Assembly (NCBI RefSeq): GCF_900114065.1
Contig: NZ_FORS01000004.1
Span: 310,001-374,000 of the forward strand
DNA length: 64,000 bases
Origin: Stutzerimonas kunmingensis
GTDB taxonomy: Bacteria > Pseudomonadota > Gammaproteobacteria > Pseudomonadales > Pseudomonadaceae
Direction of reading: 5' to 3'
Shown: positions 53,237 to 62,321 of the stretch, in pieces
Layout: every line of letters begins with the position of its first letter
Numbering within the stretch: the stretch's first letter is position 1
The notes under the pieces: generated by a model
Told to the model about the DNA's origin: nothing
Seen by the model: only the letters and a program-made list of their open reading frames with translations
The model's database searches: none
Position numbers and translations under genes: made by a program

Positions 53237-55084
53237 ATGACCGGCGAACAGCTGATCGTCTTTGGCGTACTGGCGGCAACGCTGGTGCTGTTCGTCTGGA
53301 ATCGCTGGCGCTACGACCTGGTCGCCCTCGGCGCGCTGCTCGCCTGCGCACTGACCGGCGTCGTGTCGGCGGACGAGGTGTTCTCCGGCATCGGCCATCC
53401 CGCCGTGATCTCGGTGGCCGCGGTGCTGGTCCTCAGCCGCGGCCTGCTCAACGCCGGCGTGGTGGATTCCGTAGCACGGCGGCTGATGCAGGTCGGCGAA
53501 CGCCCATGGGCGCAGGTCGCCGCACTGACCGGAATCGTCGCGCTCAGCTCGGGCTTCATGAACAACGTCGGCGCGCTGGCGCTGTTCATGCCGGTGGCGA
53601 TCTGGATGTCGCGCCAGAGCGGCCGCTCGCCGTCCTACCTGCTGATGCCACTGGCGTTCGGCTCGCTGCTCGGCGGCACCCTGACGCTGATCGGCACCCC
53701 GCCCAACCTGATCATCGCTGGCTATCGCGCCGAGGCTGGCGAGGCACCGTTCGGCATGTTCGCCTTTCTCCCGGTGGGCGCTGCGGTGACCGTCGCCGGC
53801 GTGCTGTTCATAGCGCTGCTTGGCTGGCGGCTGGTGCCGCGGCGGCAGGAGCAGGAAGGCAACGGCGATCTGTTCGAGATCAGCGCCTACCTCACCGAAG
53901 TGCGAGTGCCGGAAAGCTGCAAGTACGCCGGGCGCACCCTGCACGCGCTGATCAATGCAGTGAAGGACGAAGCCGATGTGCAGGTGATCGCCCTGGTGCG
54001 CGGCGACGAGCGCCAGCGCATGCCGTCCACCTACGAGGTGCTGCGCGAGGGCGACATCCTGCTGGTGGAAGCGGATTCGGACAGTCTCAAGGCGCTGCTC
54101 GACGTCACCGGCGTCGAGCTGGCGGCCAATGTTGACGAGCAGGAGGACAAGGCACAGAACGAGCAGAAGGCCGCCGAACAGGCGCTCGAAGACGAAAGGA
54201 CCGAAAAGAATCACAAGAGCCGGCACGGCGAGCTGACCCTGGCCGAAGCCATCATCTCCCCCGGCTCGATACTGGTGGGCACGACCGCCAGCGGCCTCGA
54301 CCTGCGCGAACGTCACGGCGTCAACGTGCTGGCCGTCGCCCGCCAGGGGCAGCGGCTGCGCCAACGGCTCGGCAAGATCCGCTTCGCCACGGGCGACATC
54401 CTGCTGCTGCAGGCCCGCGAGGATGCCCTGCAGTCGAGCCTGAACAGCTTGGGCTGCCTTCCGCTGGCGTCCCGCGGGCTGAGCATCACCACTCCGCGCA
54501 ACGTGCTGCTGGCCAGCGCCATCTTCGCCATCACCCTGGCAATAATCGCCTTCGGCCTGGTGCCGGCGGCCACTGCGCTGGTCACCGGCGCGCTGGTGAT
54601 GATCCTGGTCGGGTTGATTCCCATGGGCCGCATCTACGACAGCATCGATATGTCGGTCATCGTGCTGGTCGCGGCCATGCTGCCGGTCGGCCAGGCGCTG
54701 GAAACCAGCGGGGGCTCGCAGCTGATCGCCGACGCCCTGCTGTCGGTTGGCCATTCACTGCCACCTGCAGCGACGCTGGCGCTGCTGATGGTGGCAGTGA
54801 TGCTGATCTCCAACGTGGTCAACAATGCGGCCGCCGCGGTCCTCGCCGCCCCGGTGGCGATCAGCCTGGCACGCGGCATGGATGCGTCAGTCGATCCGTT
54901 CCTGATGGCGGTCGCGATCGGTGCGTCCTGTGCTTTCCTCACGCCCATCGGGCATCAGTCCAACACGCTGGTGATGGCGCCGGGTGGCTACCGCTTCGGT
55001 GACTACTGGCGGCTGGGCCTGCCGCTGTCGATTCTGGTGGTGCTCTGCGCCGTGCCGGCGATCCTCTGGATCTGGCCGCTATGA
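53237..55084 (+). CDS. SLC13-family permease with two TrkA-C (RCK_C) domains
   Basis: The 615-residue protein has N- and C-terminal hydrophobic halves with the paired motifs SSGFMNNVGALALFMPVAI and ISNVVNNAAAAVLAAPVA, plus IGTPPNLIIAG and TPIGHQSNTLV. In the middle (about 210-400) are two soluble RCK_C domains split by a charged linker rich in Glu and Lys. This is the standard plan of SLC13/DASS-like or CitMHS-like anion carriers in proteobacteria. Sulfate, dicarboxylates or other anions are possible substrates. GGAGAAAAG precedes the ATG at 53237. Confidence 0.9.
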   Translation: MTGEQLIVFGVLAATLVLFVWNRWRYDLVALGALLACALTGVVSADEVFSGIGHPAVISVAAVLVLSRGLLNAGVVDSVARRLMQVGERPWAQVAALTGIVALSSGFMNNVGALALFMPVAIWMSRQSGRSPSYLLMPLAFGSLLGGTLTLIGTPPNLIIAGYRAEAGEAPFGMFAFLPVGAAVTVAGVLFIALLGWRLVPRRQEQEGNGDLFEISAYLTEVRVPESCKYAGRTLHALINAVKDEADVQVIALVRGDERQRMPSTYEVLREGDILLVEADSDSLKALLDVTGVELAANVDEQEDKAQNEQKAAEQALEDERTEKNHKSRHGELTLAEAIISPGSILVGTTASGLDLRERHGVNVLAVARQGQRLRQRLGKIRFATGDILLLQAREDALQSSLNSLGCLPLASRGLSITTPRNVLLASAIFAITLAIIAFGLVPAATALVTGALVMILVGLIPMGRIYDSIDMSVIVLVAAMLPVGQALETSGGSQLIADALLSVGHSLPPAATLALLMVAVMLISNVVNNAAAAVLAAPVAISLARGMDASVDPFLMAVAIGASCAFLTPIGHQSNTLVMAPGGYRFGDYWRLGLPLSILVVLCAVPAILWIWPL

Positions 55085-55294
55085 GCAGCCAGTGGCACCG
55101 GTGCCCAGCGTCCGCGGGCGCTCAGACTACTACCAAGGCGGAAGGGAAATTAGCCCATTGAGCAATGGCAGTACACGCAGACAGATCCGACGATGGCTGC
55201 CAGAATCGCGTCGACCTGACGATGCGCAGCGCGCGGTGTCAGGCGAAACGGCATACCCTGCTTTGCGTGCGACGCCTGCAACACGAGATCGCTG

Positions 55295-55651
55295 ATGATC
55301 CGCCAACGCCTCAAGACCCCGCTGGTATCCGCACTGCTCATCGCCATGCTGATGGGCTGGGGCGGCCATGCGCTGTCGTGGCTGAACGGCGCGGCTCAGC
55401 ACGGTGCTGACGCCCACTGGCACGACGATCACCATCATCACGCTCCCAGCCATGAATGGCAGCCCGGCAACTGCACGCTGTGCCAGCTGCAACACGTGCA
55501 CGCGCTTGGCGATCACATCCACGAAACACCCCATCCCATGCTTCAGCTCAGCCTGTCTGCGCAGCCCGAGCGCGCCGACCTGCCAGCCTGGCCACGGCGC
55601 GCGCTGCCCGAAGGACCGGTGTCACGCATCGAGCGTCCACCTCGCGCCTGA
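55295..55651 (+). CDS. Histidine-rich exported protein (CzcI/DUF2946-like)
   Basis: The 118-residue protein has a signal peptide (LVSALLIAMLMGWGGHALS). A cluster WHDDHHHHAPSHEW and a CTLCQLQHVHALGDH stretch follow, with many metal-binding His and Cys residues. It resembles small periplasmic proteins encoded beside metal-transport genes. It is the first of three genes with a HupE/UreJ protein and a membrane-anchored protein, which suggests a role in nickel, cobalt or zinc handling. The metal is not known. The ATG at 55295 has only weak ribosome-site support. Confidence 0.65.
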   Translation: MIRQRLKTPLVSALLIAMLMGWGGHALSWLNGAAQHGADAHWHDDHHHHAPSHEWQPGNCTLCQLQHVHALGDHIHETPHPMLQLSLSAQPERADLPAWPRRALPEGPVSRIERPPRA

Positions 55652-55709
55652 TCCTGCTGCGACCGCGGTCGCCTCAGGCGACCTCTTTTCACCAGCTCAG
55701 GACCATTCC

Positions 55710-56441
55710 ATGCATTCGCAATCCCTGCGCGGGCTCGCTGCGTTTTACGCACGCCTGCGCCACTCGCTGCTGCCGGTTTTCGGCATGCTGCTGTTCTTCC
55801 TCGTGCCCGACGCACTCGCCCATGGCGTGGCCGAAGGCGACAAGGGCTTCATCCAGGAAAGCTCCGGCGTGATGCTGCTGCCGTTCATTTACATGGGCGC
55901 CAAGCACATGATCACCGGCTACGACCACCTGCTGTTCCTCTTCGGGGTGATCTTCTTCCTCTACCGACTCAAGGACGTCGGGCTCTACGTCACCCTGTTC
56001 GCAGTGGGCCACTCGGTCACCCTGCTGCTCGGCGTGCTGATGGAGATCAGCATCAGCGCCTATCTGATCGACGCCATCATCGGTTTCTCGGTCGTCTACA
56101 AGGCACTGGACAACCTCGGCGCCTTTCAACGCTGGTTCGGCTATCAGCCCGATACCCGCGCCGCGACGCTGGTGTTCGGCCTGATCCATGGCTTCGGCCT
56201 GGCGACCAAGATTCTCGAATACGAGATTGCCGCCGATGGCCTGATCGCCAACCTGATCGCCTTCAACGTCGGCGTCGAGATCGGCCAGCTGCTGGCGCTG
56301 AGCGCCATCCTCATTGCCATGGGCTACTGGCGGCGCACCGCCGGCTTCTGGCGCCACGCCTACACCGCCAACGTCGCCATGATGAGCGCCGGTTTCCTGC
56401 TGATGGGCTACCAGCTCACCGGCCTGGCCCTGTCTTCGTAA
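55710..56441 (+). CDS. HupE/UreJ-family membrane protein
   Basis: The 243-residue protein has a hydrophobic N-terminal segment, then GAKHMITGYDHLLFLFGVIFF, the family hallmark GxxHxxxGxDHLLF with His residues likely to bind metal. Later FGLIHGFGLATKILE appears. About six to seven membrane segments are predicted. HupE and UreJ proteins transport nickel or cobalt. It follows the His-rich gene by 58 bases, with AGGA before the ATG, and is followed 12 bases later by the anchor-protein gene. Confidence 0.88.
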   Translation: MHSQSLRGLAAFYARLRHSLLPVFGMLLFFLVPDALAHGVAEGDKGFIQESSGVMLLPFIYMGAKHMITGYDHLLFLFGVIFFLYRLKDVGLYVTLFAVGHSVTLLLGVLMEISISAYLIDAIIGFSVVYKALDNLGAFQRWFGYQPDTRAATLVFGLIHGFGLATKILEYEIAADGLIANLIAFNVGVEIGQLLALSAILIAMGYWRRTAGFWRHAYTANVAMMSAGFLLMGYQLTGLALSS

Positions 56442-56453
56442 GGAATTTGCCCC

Positions 56454-57134
56454 ATGTACAACAACCAACGTCCCGACCTGAGCGAGCTGCCCAGCAGCGG
56501 CCAGCTGCTGCGCTCCACCCTCATCGCCCTGATCGCCGCCGGCGTGCTGCTGGTAACCGTGGTGATGCCCGCCGAGTACGCCATCGACCCGACCGGTGCC
56601 GGCCGACTGCTGGGCCTGACCCAGATGGGCGAACTGAAGCAGACCCTGGCCGAGGAAGCCGCGACCGAAGCGCAGCCACCGGCCGAAGCCGCTCCAGCCG
56701 AACCTGGCGCAACAACGCCGGACAAGGAGGAACCGGTGGCGGCACAGGCCGAGCCAGCCCCGGCGGCGGCGCCAACGCCTGCGCAACCGGCGCCACCAAA
56801 AGTCGCCACCCAGCAGCACGAGGTGAACCTGACACTCAAGCCCAACCAGGCCACCGAGATCAAGCTGGAAATGAAGGAAGGCGCCAAGGCGAACTTCCAC
56901 TGGACGGCCAATGGCGGGCGCCTCAACTACGACACCCACGGCGATCCCTACAAGGCACCGAAGGGCTTCTACCATGGCTATGGCAAGGGCAAGAATGCGC
57001 CTGAGCTGCAGGGTGAACTGGTCGCCGCGTTCGACGGCAAGCACGGCTGGTTCTGGCGAAACCGCACCAACGAGACGGTGAAACTCACCCTGCGCACCGA
57101 TGGCGAATACATCACCATCGAACAGGTGTTCTGA
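56454..57134 (+). CDS. Single-pass membrane anchor protein with periplasmic domain
   Basis: The 226-residue protein has a cytoplasmic N-terminus, one membrane segment near residues 18-42, and an Ala/Pro/Glu-rich spacer (about 65-115). The C-terminal domain has KANFHWTANGGRLNYDTHG and ELVAAFDGKHGWFWRNRT. Close relatives are annotated only as transmembrane anchor proteins and occur next to HupE-type genes. His, Asp and Trp residues in the domain could bind a metal or ligand. It is in one operon with the two genes before it. Function is unknown. Confidence 0.75.
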   Translation: MYNNQRPDLSELPSSGQLLRSTLIALIAAGVLLVTVVMPAEYAIDPTGAGRLLGLTQMGELKQTLAEEAATEAQPPAEAAPAEPGATTPDKEEPVAAQAEPAPAAAPTPAQPAPPKVATQQHEVNLTLKPNQATEIKLEMKEGAKANFHWTANGGRLNYDTHGDPYKAPKGFYHGYGKGKNAPELQGELVAAFDGKHGWFWRNRTNETVKLTLRTDGEYITIEQVF

Positions 57135-57207
57135 GTTTCGTTTTCGGCGTAACCACCGCAGCCCTGGCCAAACTCGGCCAGGGCTGCGGCTCGTACGGGA
57201 GAAACCC

Positions 57208-57558
57208 ATGTCCTGGATCATCACCAAATACGCGCTGACCGCTGCCATGGTCGTGCTGGTGTCGGAGGTGGCCAAGCGTAGCGACAAGCTCGGCGGCTTC
57301 ATTGCCGCGCTGCCGCTCATCACCCTCCTCACGCTGATCTGGCTGTACCTGGAGAAGCAATCGCCGGAGAAGATCGCCAACCACGCCTGGCATACCTTCT
57401 GGTATGTCCTGCCGACCCTGCCGATGTTCCTGGCGTTTCCGCTGCTGCTGCCACGGCTGGGGTTCTGGCTGGCACTGCTGGCCAGCGCAGGCATCACGGT
57501 CGTCTGTTTCGGGCTGTTAGCGCTGCTCATGCGCCCCTTCGGCATAGAGCTGCTGTGA
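57208..57558 (+). CDS. DUF3147-like small membrane protein
   Basis: The 116-residue protein has about four hydrophobic segments (ITKYALTAAMVVLVSEVAKR, FIAALPLITLLTLIWLYLE, and two later ones). The KRSDKLGGFIAALP motif is typical of DUF3147 proteins, whose function is not known. GGGAG lies 7 bases before the ATG at 57208. It follows the anchor gene by 73 bases and is followed by a strong bidirectional hairpin. Confidence 0.85.
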   Translation: MSWIITKYALTAAMVVLVSEVAKRSDKLGGFIAALPLITLLTLIWLYLEKQSPEKIANHAWHTFWYVLPTLPMFLAFPLLLPRLGFWLALLASAGITVVCFGLLALLMRPFGIELL

Positions 57559-57575
57559 CCGCCTGGCGTTAAGAC

Positions 57576-57599
57576 CGACGGCGCCACCTGGCGCCGTCG
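57576..57599. terminator. Bidirectional terminator hairpin between convergent genes
   Basis: CGACGGCGCC and GGCGCCGTCG form a perfect 10-bp stem with the loop ACCT, placed between the stops of the DUF3147 and chemotaxis-receptor genes. T runs are absent. Position and strength favour a shared terminator. Confidence 0.65.
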
Positions 57600-57611
57600 C
57601 TGCACACGTGC

Positions 57612-59633
57612 TCAACTCGCCTTGAAGCGGCTGACGTTGTCCAGCAGGGTGCCAGCAAGGTCGCTGAGGCGGCTGGCAGTGTGGTGATTGCTGCCTACCG
57701 CCTCACCGTTCTCCTCGGCCATGCGCGCAATGGTGGTCACCTGCTGGGCGATCTCGGCGGACGCCGCGCTCTGCTCGCGCAAGGTATTGGAGATCTCCGC
57801 CACGGTGGACAGCACCTGATTGGCCGCCTCGCGAATGCCACCCATGGCCTCGCCGGCCCGCTGCGCGCGTGCGACGCCCTCATTGACTCGCACCACACCC
57901 TGCTCCATGCCATGTACCGCGCCCTCTGTGCCTTGCTGGATGGCCGCAACCATCTGCGCGATCTCCTTTGTGGAATTGGCGGTACGCTCGGCCAGCTTGC
58001 GCACCTCATCGGCCACCACGGCGAAGCCGCGCCCCTGGTCACCGGCCCGCGCCGCTTCGATCGCCGCATTCAGCGCCAGCAGATTGGTCTGTGCGGCGAT
58101 GTCGCCGATCACCCCGACGATGGCCGAGATCTGCCCGGAGCGTTCGCCCAGCTCGGCCACAGTACGCGCCGAATCGCCCACCGATACGGCGATCTGGCTG
58201 ATTTCATCGACCACCGCGGCGACGATCTCGCCGCCCTGACGCGACAGTTCGCCAGAGCGATGCGCCAGTGCATCGGCCTCGCCCGCGTTGCGCGCGATGC
58301 TCTCGATGCCGACGGTCATTTCTTCGACCGCCGCCGCCATGCTCGATGCGGCGTCGCTCTGGCACTGCGAGGCGACATGGATCTGCCCCGAGGCGGTAAC
58401 CAGGCTGCGCGCCGAGTCGGCGACATGGTCGGAGTTGTTCTTGATGCTGCCGATCAGCCCGCGCATGGCGTCGGCCATGTCGTTGAAGCTGCCGGCGACG
58501 AAGCGCAGCTCGTCGCGCGCAGCCAGATCGATATGGGTTGTCAGATCGCCAGCGGCGAGCCGCTCGCTGCCGGCGCGCAGGCTGCGGATGCTGGCCATCA
58601 CCGACAGATAGGCACCCACCGAGAGATAGCCGATCACCGCCAGCACCACCAGCAGCACGGTCAGGTTGCCGAGCAGTACCTGTCGGGCGTCCTCGATACG
58701 CTGTTCGAGCAGGCCGTCCAGGCTTGGCAGCAGCACGTCGCGCATCTGCGCATAGCCGATGCTGATCGCCTCGGTGGTGATGTCGAAGAACTGCGCTGAC
58801 GAGGTGCTGCTGAAGTCAGCACGCACCACCATGTCCTGCACCACCGCATCGATCACCTGGCCACGTTCGCGCATGGTGGCGACGGCGCGGCTCAACGGCG
58901 GCTGGAGTTCCGGCCGCTCGGCAACCACCTTGTCGATACTGCGCTCCATGTCCTGGGTCGCCGACTTGATTTGCTCGGTCAGCACAATCAGCGCAGTGCG
59001 TTGCGGCTCGCTCATCTCGCCCCTGGCCAGTATCGCCGAAGCACTACCGCGCAGGCGGCCCAGCCGCTCGATCAGAAACGGCATGCGGCTAACCGCGGTG
59101 GTCATCAGGTAATAGGTCTGCGGCTCGGGATCGAAGGTCAGCCCGTAGGCGTCCGCCACCTGGGTCTGGAAGTCCAGAAGTTGGGCGATCAGCGCGGTGT
59201 GCGCGTCATAGCTTTGCGGCTGGGACCAGCTCTGCACGGCCCGCTTGATGCCATCCCAGTCTCGACCGATCGCCTGCCACTCGCGCGTGCCGCGCCTGTC
59301 CTCGGCCAGTGCCTGGCTCATCTCCACCAGGGCGGTATCGACACGGGTTTGCAGGGCGGAGCGCCGATCCGCCATGTCCGTGTTGCCGCCGAGCAGCATG
59401 GCGGACACGCCGCGATGCTGCTGGGTCAGCTCAATCAGGCTCGACAAGGGGCGCGCCAGCGCTGTGGCGACCAGCTCGCTCTCCGCTCGCTCGATGGTAC
59501 GGTTGAGCTGGCCGGCGAGGGTCAGCATCAGGCTGGCGAAGGCAAGGAAGACCAGCAGCCCCAGCACACCGAACTTGATCGGATAGCTGAGCCGGTTCAT
59601 CAACAGTTCGGCGGGGGAAAACAGCAATTTCAT
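57612..59633 (-). CDS. Methyl-accepting chemotaxis protein with large periplasmic sensor
   Basis: The 673-residue receptor has an N-terminal membrane segment (about 20-40) and a periplasmic helical domain of roughly 280 residues with [18 protein letters not shown], a pattern typical of NIT-type sensors. A second membrane segment near 320-345 and a HAMP domain follow ([18 protein letters not shown]). The signalling tip holds [20 protein letters not shown] and [12 protein letters not shown]. It should signal to CheA/CheW. The ATG at 59633 is followed by a normal MCP N-terminus; AGGACA precedes it. The ligand is unknown. A FliA-type promoter was not recognised upstream. Confidence 0.92.
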   Translation of the reverse strand: MKLLFSPAELLMNRLSYPIKFGVLGLLVFLAFASLMLTLAGQLNRTIERAESELVATALARPLSSLIELTQQHRGVSAMLLGGNTDMADRRSALQTRVDTALVEMSQALAEDRRGTREWQAIGRDWDGIKRAVQSWSQPQSYDAHTALIAQLLDFQTQVADAYGLTFDPEPQTYYLMTTAVSRMPFLIERLGRLRGSASAILARGEMSEPQRTALIVLTEQIKSATQDMERSIDKVVAERPELQPPLSRAVATMRERGQVIDAVVQDMVVRADFSSTSSAQFFDITTEAISIGYAQMRDVLLPSLDGLLEQRIEDARQVLLGNLTVLLVVLAVIGYLSVGAYLSVMASIRSLRAGSERLAAGDLTTHIDLAARDELRFVAGSFNDMADAMRGLIGSIKNNSDHVADSARSLVTASGQIHVASQCQSDAASSMAAAVEEMTVGIESIARNAGEADALAHRSGELSRQGGEIVAAVVDEISQIAVSVGDSARTVAELGERSGQISAIVGVIGDIAAQTNLLALNAAIEAARAGDQGRGFAVVADEVRKLAERTANSTKEIAQMVAAIQQGTEGAVHGMEQGVVRVNEGVARAQRAGEAMGGIREAANQVLSTVAEISNTLREQSAASAEIAQQVTTIARMAEENGEAVGSNHHTASRLSDLAGTLLDNVSRFKAS

Positions 59634-60009
59634 GGGACATGTCCTGACGTGACGTGGCACTGCACGGCGCCGCTCGACGTCGTGGCACTCCGGACGCGGC
59701 GCCTGGCTAAAGCCAGACCGAGAGTGGCAACCGAACGCGCGGGAGTTGCCGCGCAAAATACGGAGCCGACCGGGCGGTCACCGTGACCACGATCAAGAAC
59801 GAGAGCCAGGAAAACGGCGCCAGTCGACCATCCATCCGGATGGGCCTTTTGGCTGCGGCAGGCGCCGTGAATTTCCGTTCGGGACGGGCGAACTCCCGCG
59901 GGCTGAAGCACTCCCAAACCCCCAGAGCATTTCCTTCTTTGGCGGTAGGGCTTTACCTGCGCGCACCAGCGTGAATAATGCCGCCCCTTTTCAACGCAAC
60001 GAGGTAACC
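59634..60009. other. Divergent region between chemotaxis receptor and MFS carrier; no gene seen
   Basis: The 376 bases hold no supported gene. GACCG-GG-CGGTC at 59768-59779 and the perfect palindrome CCATCCGGATGG at 59832-59843 could be operators for the divergent genes. A GAGGT ribosome site sits before the MFS ATG. Confidence 0.4.
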
Positions 60010-61236
60010 ATGACGGCGCCAGCCACCGCAGCGACTCAGCCCCTTTCCGCCCGCGCCGTGCTGCTGCTCGAGCTGGCGCTGGCCATGGGTGGCTTCGCCA
60101 TCGGCACCGGTGAGTTCGCCATCATGGGCCTGATGCCTGACGTGGCCGAAGGGCTGGGCATCAGCGAACCCCAGGTCGGCAACGTGATCAGCACCTACGC
60201 CCTGGGCGTGGTGGTGGGCGCTCCGCTGCTGGCGATCCTCGGCTCACGGCTGTTCCGCCGGCACCTGCTGTTGCTGCTGATGGGCTTCTTCGCCCTGGGC
60301 AATTTCGCCAGCGCCCTGGCGCCGGATTACTCGACGCTGATGATCTTTCGCTTCGTCACCGGCCTGCCCCACGGTGCCTATTTCGGCGTGGCGATGCTGG
60401 TGGCTGCTTCCATGGTGCCGCCGGACAAACGCGCCCAGGCCGTTGCCCGCGTGCTGATGGGGCTGACCGTGGCGATCCTGATCGGCAACCCGCTGGCCAC
60501 CTGGCTCGGGCAATGGGCGAGCTGGCGCTATGCGTTCGCCCTGGTTGGTGCCATCGCCCTGCTGACGGTGCTGCTGGTGGCGCTGTTCCTGCCGCCGAAC
60601 CGCAACGAACCGCGCAACAGCCCGCTGCACGAAATCCGCGCGTTCAATCGGCCGCAGGTCTGGCTGGCGCTGGCGATCAGCTCGATCGGCTTCGCCGGCA
60701 TGTTCTGTGTGTTCAGCTACATGGCGCCGACGTTGCTGAACGTCACCGGCGTTAGCGCCGGCTGGATTCCGTTTGCCCTCGCCGCGTTCGGCCTTGGCGG
60801 CATTGTCGGCAATCTGGTCGGCGGCTGGCTGTTCGATCGGCTGCGCTTCAAGGCGGTCGCCTGGCTGCTACTGTGGAGCGCGCTGGTGCTGCTGGTATTC
60901 CCGCTGGCAGCGCACTCGGTGTGGACGATCTTTCCGGCGGTATTCGCGGTGGGCACCATGGTGTCGCTGTCGCCAGCGCTGCAGACCCACCTGATGGATG
61001 TCGCCGCGGATGCGCAGACCCTCGCCGCGGCGTCCAATCATGCCGCCTTCAACATCGCCAACGCCCTTGGTCCGTGGCTGGGCGGGCTGGCGATCACCGC
61101 CGGTTTCGGCTGGACATCCACCGGCTATATCGGCGCGGCTACCGCCGTTGGCGGTCTGCTGGTGTTCGCCTGGGCCTGGAAGATCGAGCGCGCGGTACAG
61201 GACGCCGATGCCGGGCAGGCGACCTGCTGCTCCTGA
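60010..61236 (+). CDS. MFS transporter (AraJ/YdhP-like drug or sugar exporter)
   Basis: The 408-residue, twelve-segment carrier has GTGEFAIMGLMPDVAEGLGI near TM1 and the GLPHGAYFGVAMLVAASMV stretch in TM5, both typical of the AraJ/YdhP/SotB efflux group. SPALQTHLMDVAADAQTLAA is in the second half. The likely role is export of small molecules; the cargo is unknown. The ATG at 60010 has GAGGT just before it. Frame continues far upstream but without family sequence. Confidence 0.9.
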   Translation: MTAPATAATQPLSARAVLLLELALAMGGFAIGTGEFAIMGLMPDVAEGLGISEPQVGNVISTYALGVVVGAPLLAILGSRLFRRHLLLLLMGFFALGNFASALAPDYSTLMIFRFVTGLPHGAYFGVAMLVAASMVPPDKRAQAVARVLMGLTVAILIGNPLATWLGQWASWRYAFALVGAIALLTVLLVALFLPPNRNEPRNSPLHEIRAFNRPQVWLALAISSIGFAGMFCVFSYMAPTLLNVTGVSAGWIPFALAAFGLGGIVGNLVGGWLFDRLRFKAVAWLLLWSALVLLVFPLAAHSVWTIFPAVFAVGTMVSLSPALQTHLMDVAADAQTLAAASNHAAFNIANALGPWLGGLAITAGFGWTSTGYIGAATAVGGLLVFAWAWKIERAVQDADAGQATCCS

Positions 61237-61367
61237 GGCCGAAGCCGGCCGTCCGCTCGTGACGACAATGGCGCGCAACATGCAGTAATCAGTGAAGCGA
61301 TGGCCCGCCTTGCAGATCATTCGGCAAGCGGGTCCTATCTACGATTCCTGATTTCGAGACCCTGACC

Positions 61368-62315
61368 TTGCAGCATTTCTTCCTGTTCCGCAGCAAAGCC
61401 CGGCGGCTCTGCCTGCTGCTGATTACCCTGTTCGCCGTTGGCCTGCCGGTCGGCTGTTCGGTGCTCGAACAGAAAGAGCGTGAGCTGGTGTTCCGTATCG
61501 AACCGGGCACCGCGTCCTGGTTCAGCGGCCTGCCGCGTGGCGTCGAGGAGCTGCAGCTGACCGATTCCGCGTTCGGTGACGAGCAGAACATTCATGCCTG
61601 GTGGTGGCCGGCCGCCAACGCCGATGCACCCGCCCTGCTCTACCTGCACGGCGTGCGCTGGAACCTCACCGGCCACCTTTTTCGTCTGGAACAGCTGCGC
61701 GCGCTGGGCTTCTCGGTGCTGGCCATCGACTACCGCGGCTTCGGCCAGAGCCTTGGCGATCTGCCGTCGGAACGCAGCGTCTATGCCGACGCGCGCATCG
61801 GCTGGGAGCGCCTGAAGACGCTGCAGCCGGACGCCGGCAAGCGCTTCATCTACGGGCATTCCCTCGGCGGCGCGGTGGCTGTCGACCTGGCCGCCGAACT
61901 CGGGCAGCAGGCCGAGCGCGACAGCGTACCGGCCGAGGCACGCGCGCTGATCATCGAGTCGACCTTCACCTCGCTGGCCGACGTGGCGACAGCCGTGTCC
62001 GACACCTCGCTGCCGGTGCGCTGGCTGCTGTCGCAGAAGTTCGATTCGCTGGAGAAGATCGACCAGATCGGCATGCCACTGCTGGTGGTGCACGGCACCG
62101 ATGACCGCTATGTGCCGCCGCGCTTCAGCGAGCAGCTGTATCAGGCTGCGCGCCAACCCAAGCAATTGCTGCTGGTCGAGGGCGCCACCCACAACAACAG
62201 CCTGCGCGTGGCGCTCGGTGCCTATGGCCGTGCACTGCAGGCGCTGCTGGAATCGGGCGGGCAACGCCTGGGTGCCGCGCAGCCGCCCCTGGTGAAAGCA
62301 GCGGAGCGCGGCTGA
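61368..62315 (+). CDS. Lipoprotein-type alpha/beta hydrolase
   Basis: The 315-residue protein begins at TTG 61368 and has a hydrophobic signal ending in the lipobox-like LPVGC, so it is probably a lipoprotein. The hydrolase core shows LYLHGVRWNLTGH, IDYRGFGQSLGDLPSE and the nucleophile elbow YGHSLGG. Asp lies in HGTDDRYVP and His in GATHNN. It resembles the BEM46/ABHD-type hydrolases. The substrate is unknown. The start codon has no strong ribosome site, so the exact N-terminus is uncertain. It converges with the next hydrolase gene, leaving 6 bases between them. Confidence 0.85.
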   Translation: MQHFFLFRSKARRLCLLLITLFAVGLPVGCSVLEQKERELVFRIEPGTASWFSGLPRGVEELQLTDSAFGDEQNIHAWWWPAANADAPALLYLHGVRWNLTGHLFRLEQLRALGFSVLAIDYRGFGQSLGDLPSERSVYADARIGWERLKTLQPDAGKRFIYGHSLGGAVAVDLAAELGQQAERDSVPAEARALIIESTFTSLADVATAVSDTSLPVRWLLSQKFDSLEKIDQIGMPLLVVHGTDDRYVPPRFSEQLYQAARQPKQLLLVEGATHNNSLRVALGAYGRALQALLESGGQRLGAAQPPLVKAAERG

Positions 62316-62321
62316 CACGTA

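Noticed and set aside
55689-57605. A 638-codon minus-strand open frame antisense to the HupE and anchor genes
   Set aside because: Its sequence is Gly/Arg/Trp-rich and repetitive as expected for the complement of real genes; the plus strand has recognisable families and ribosome sites.
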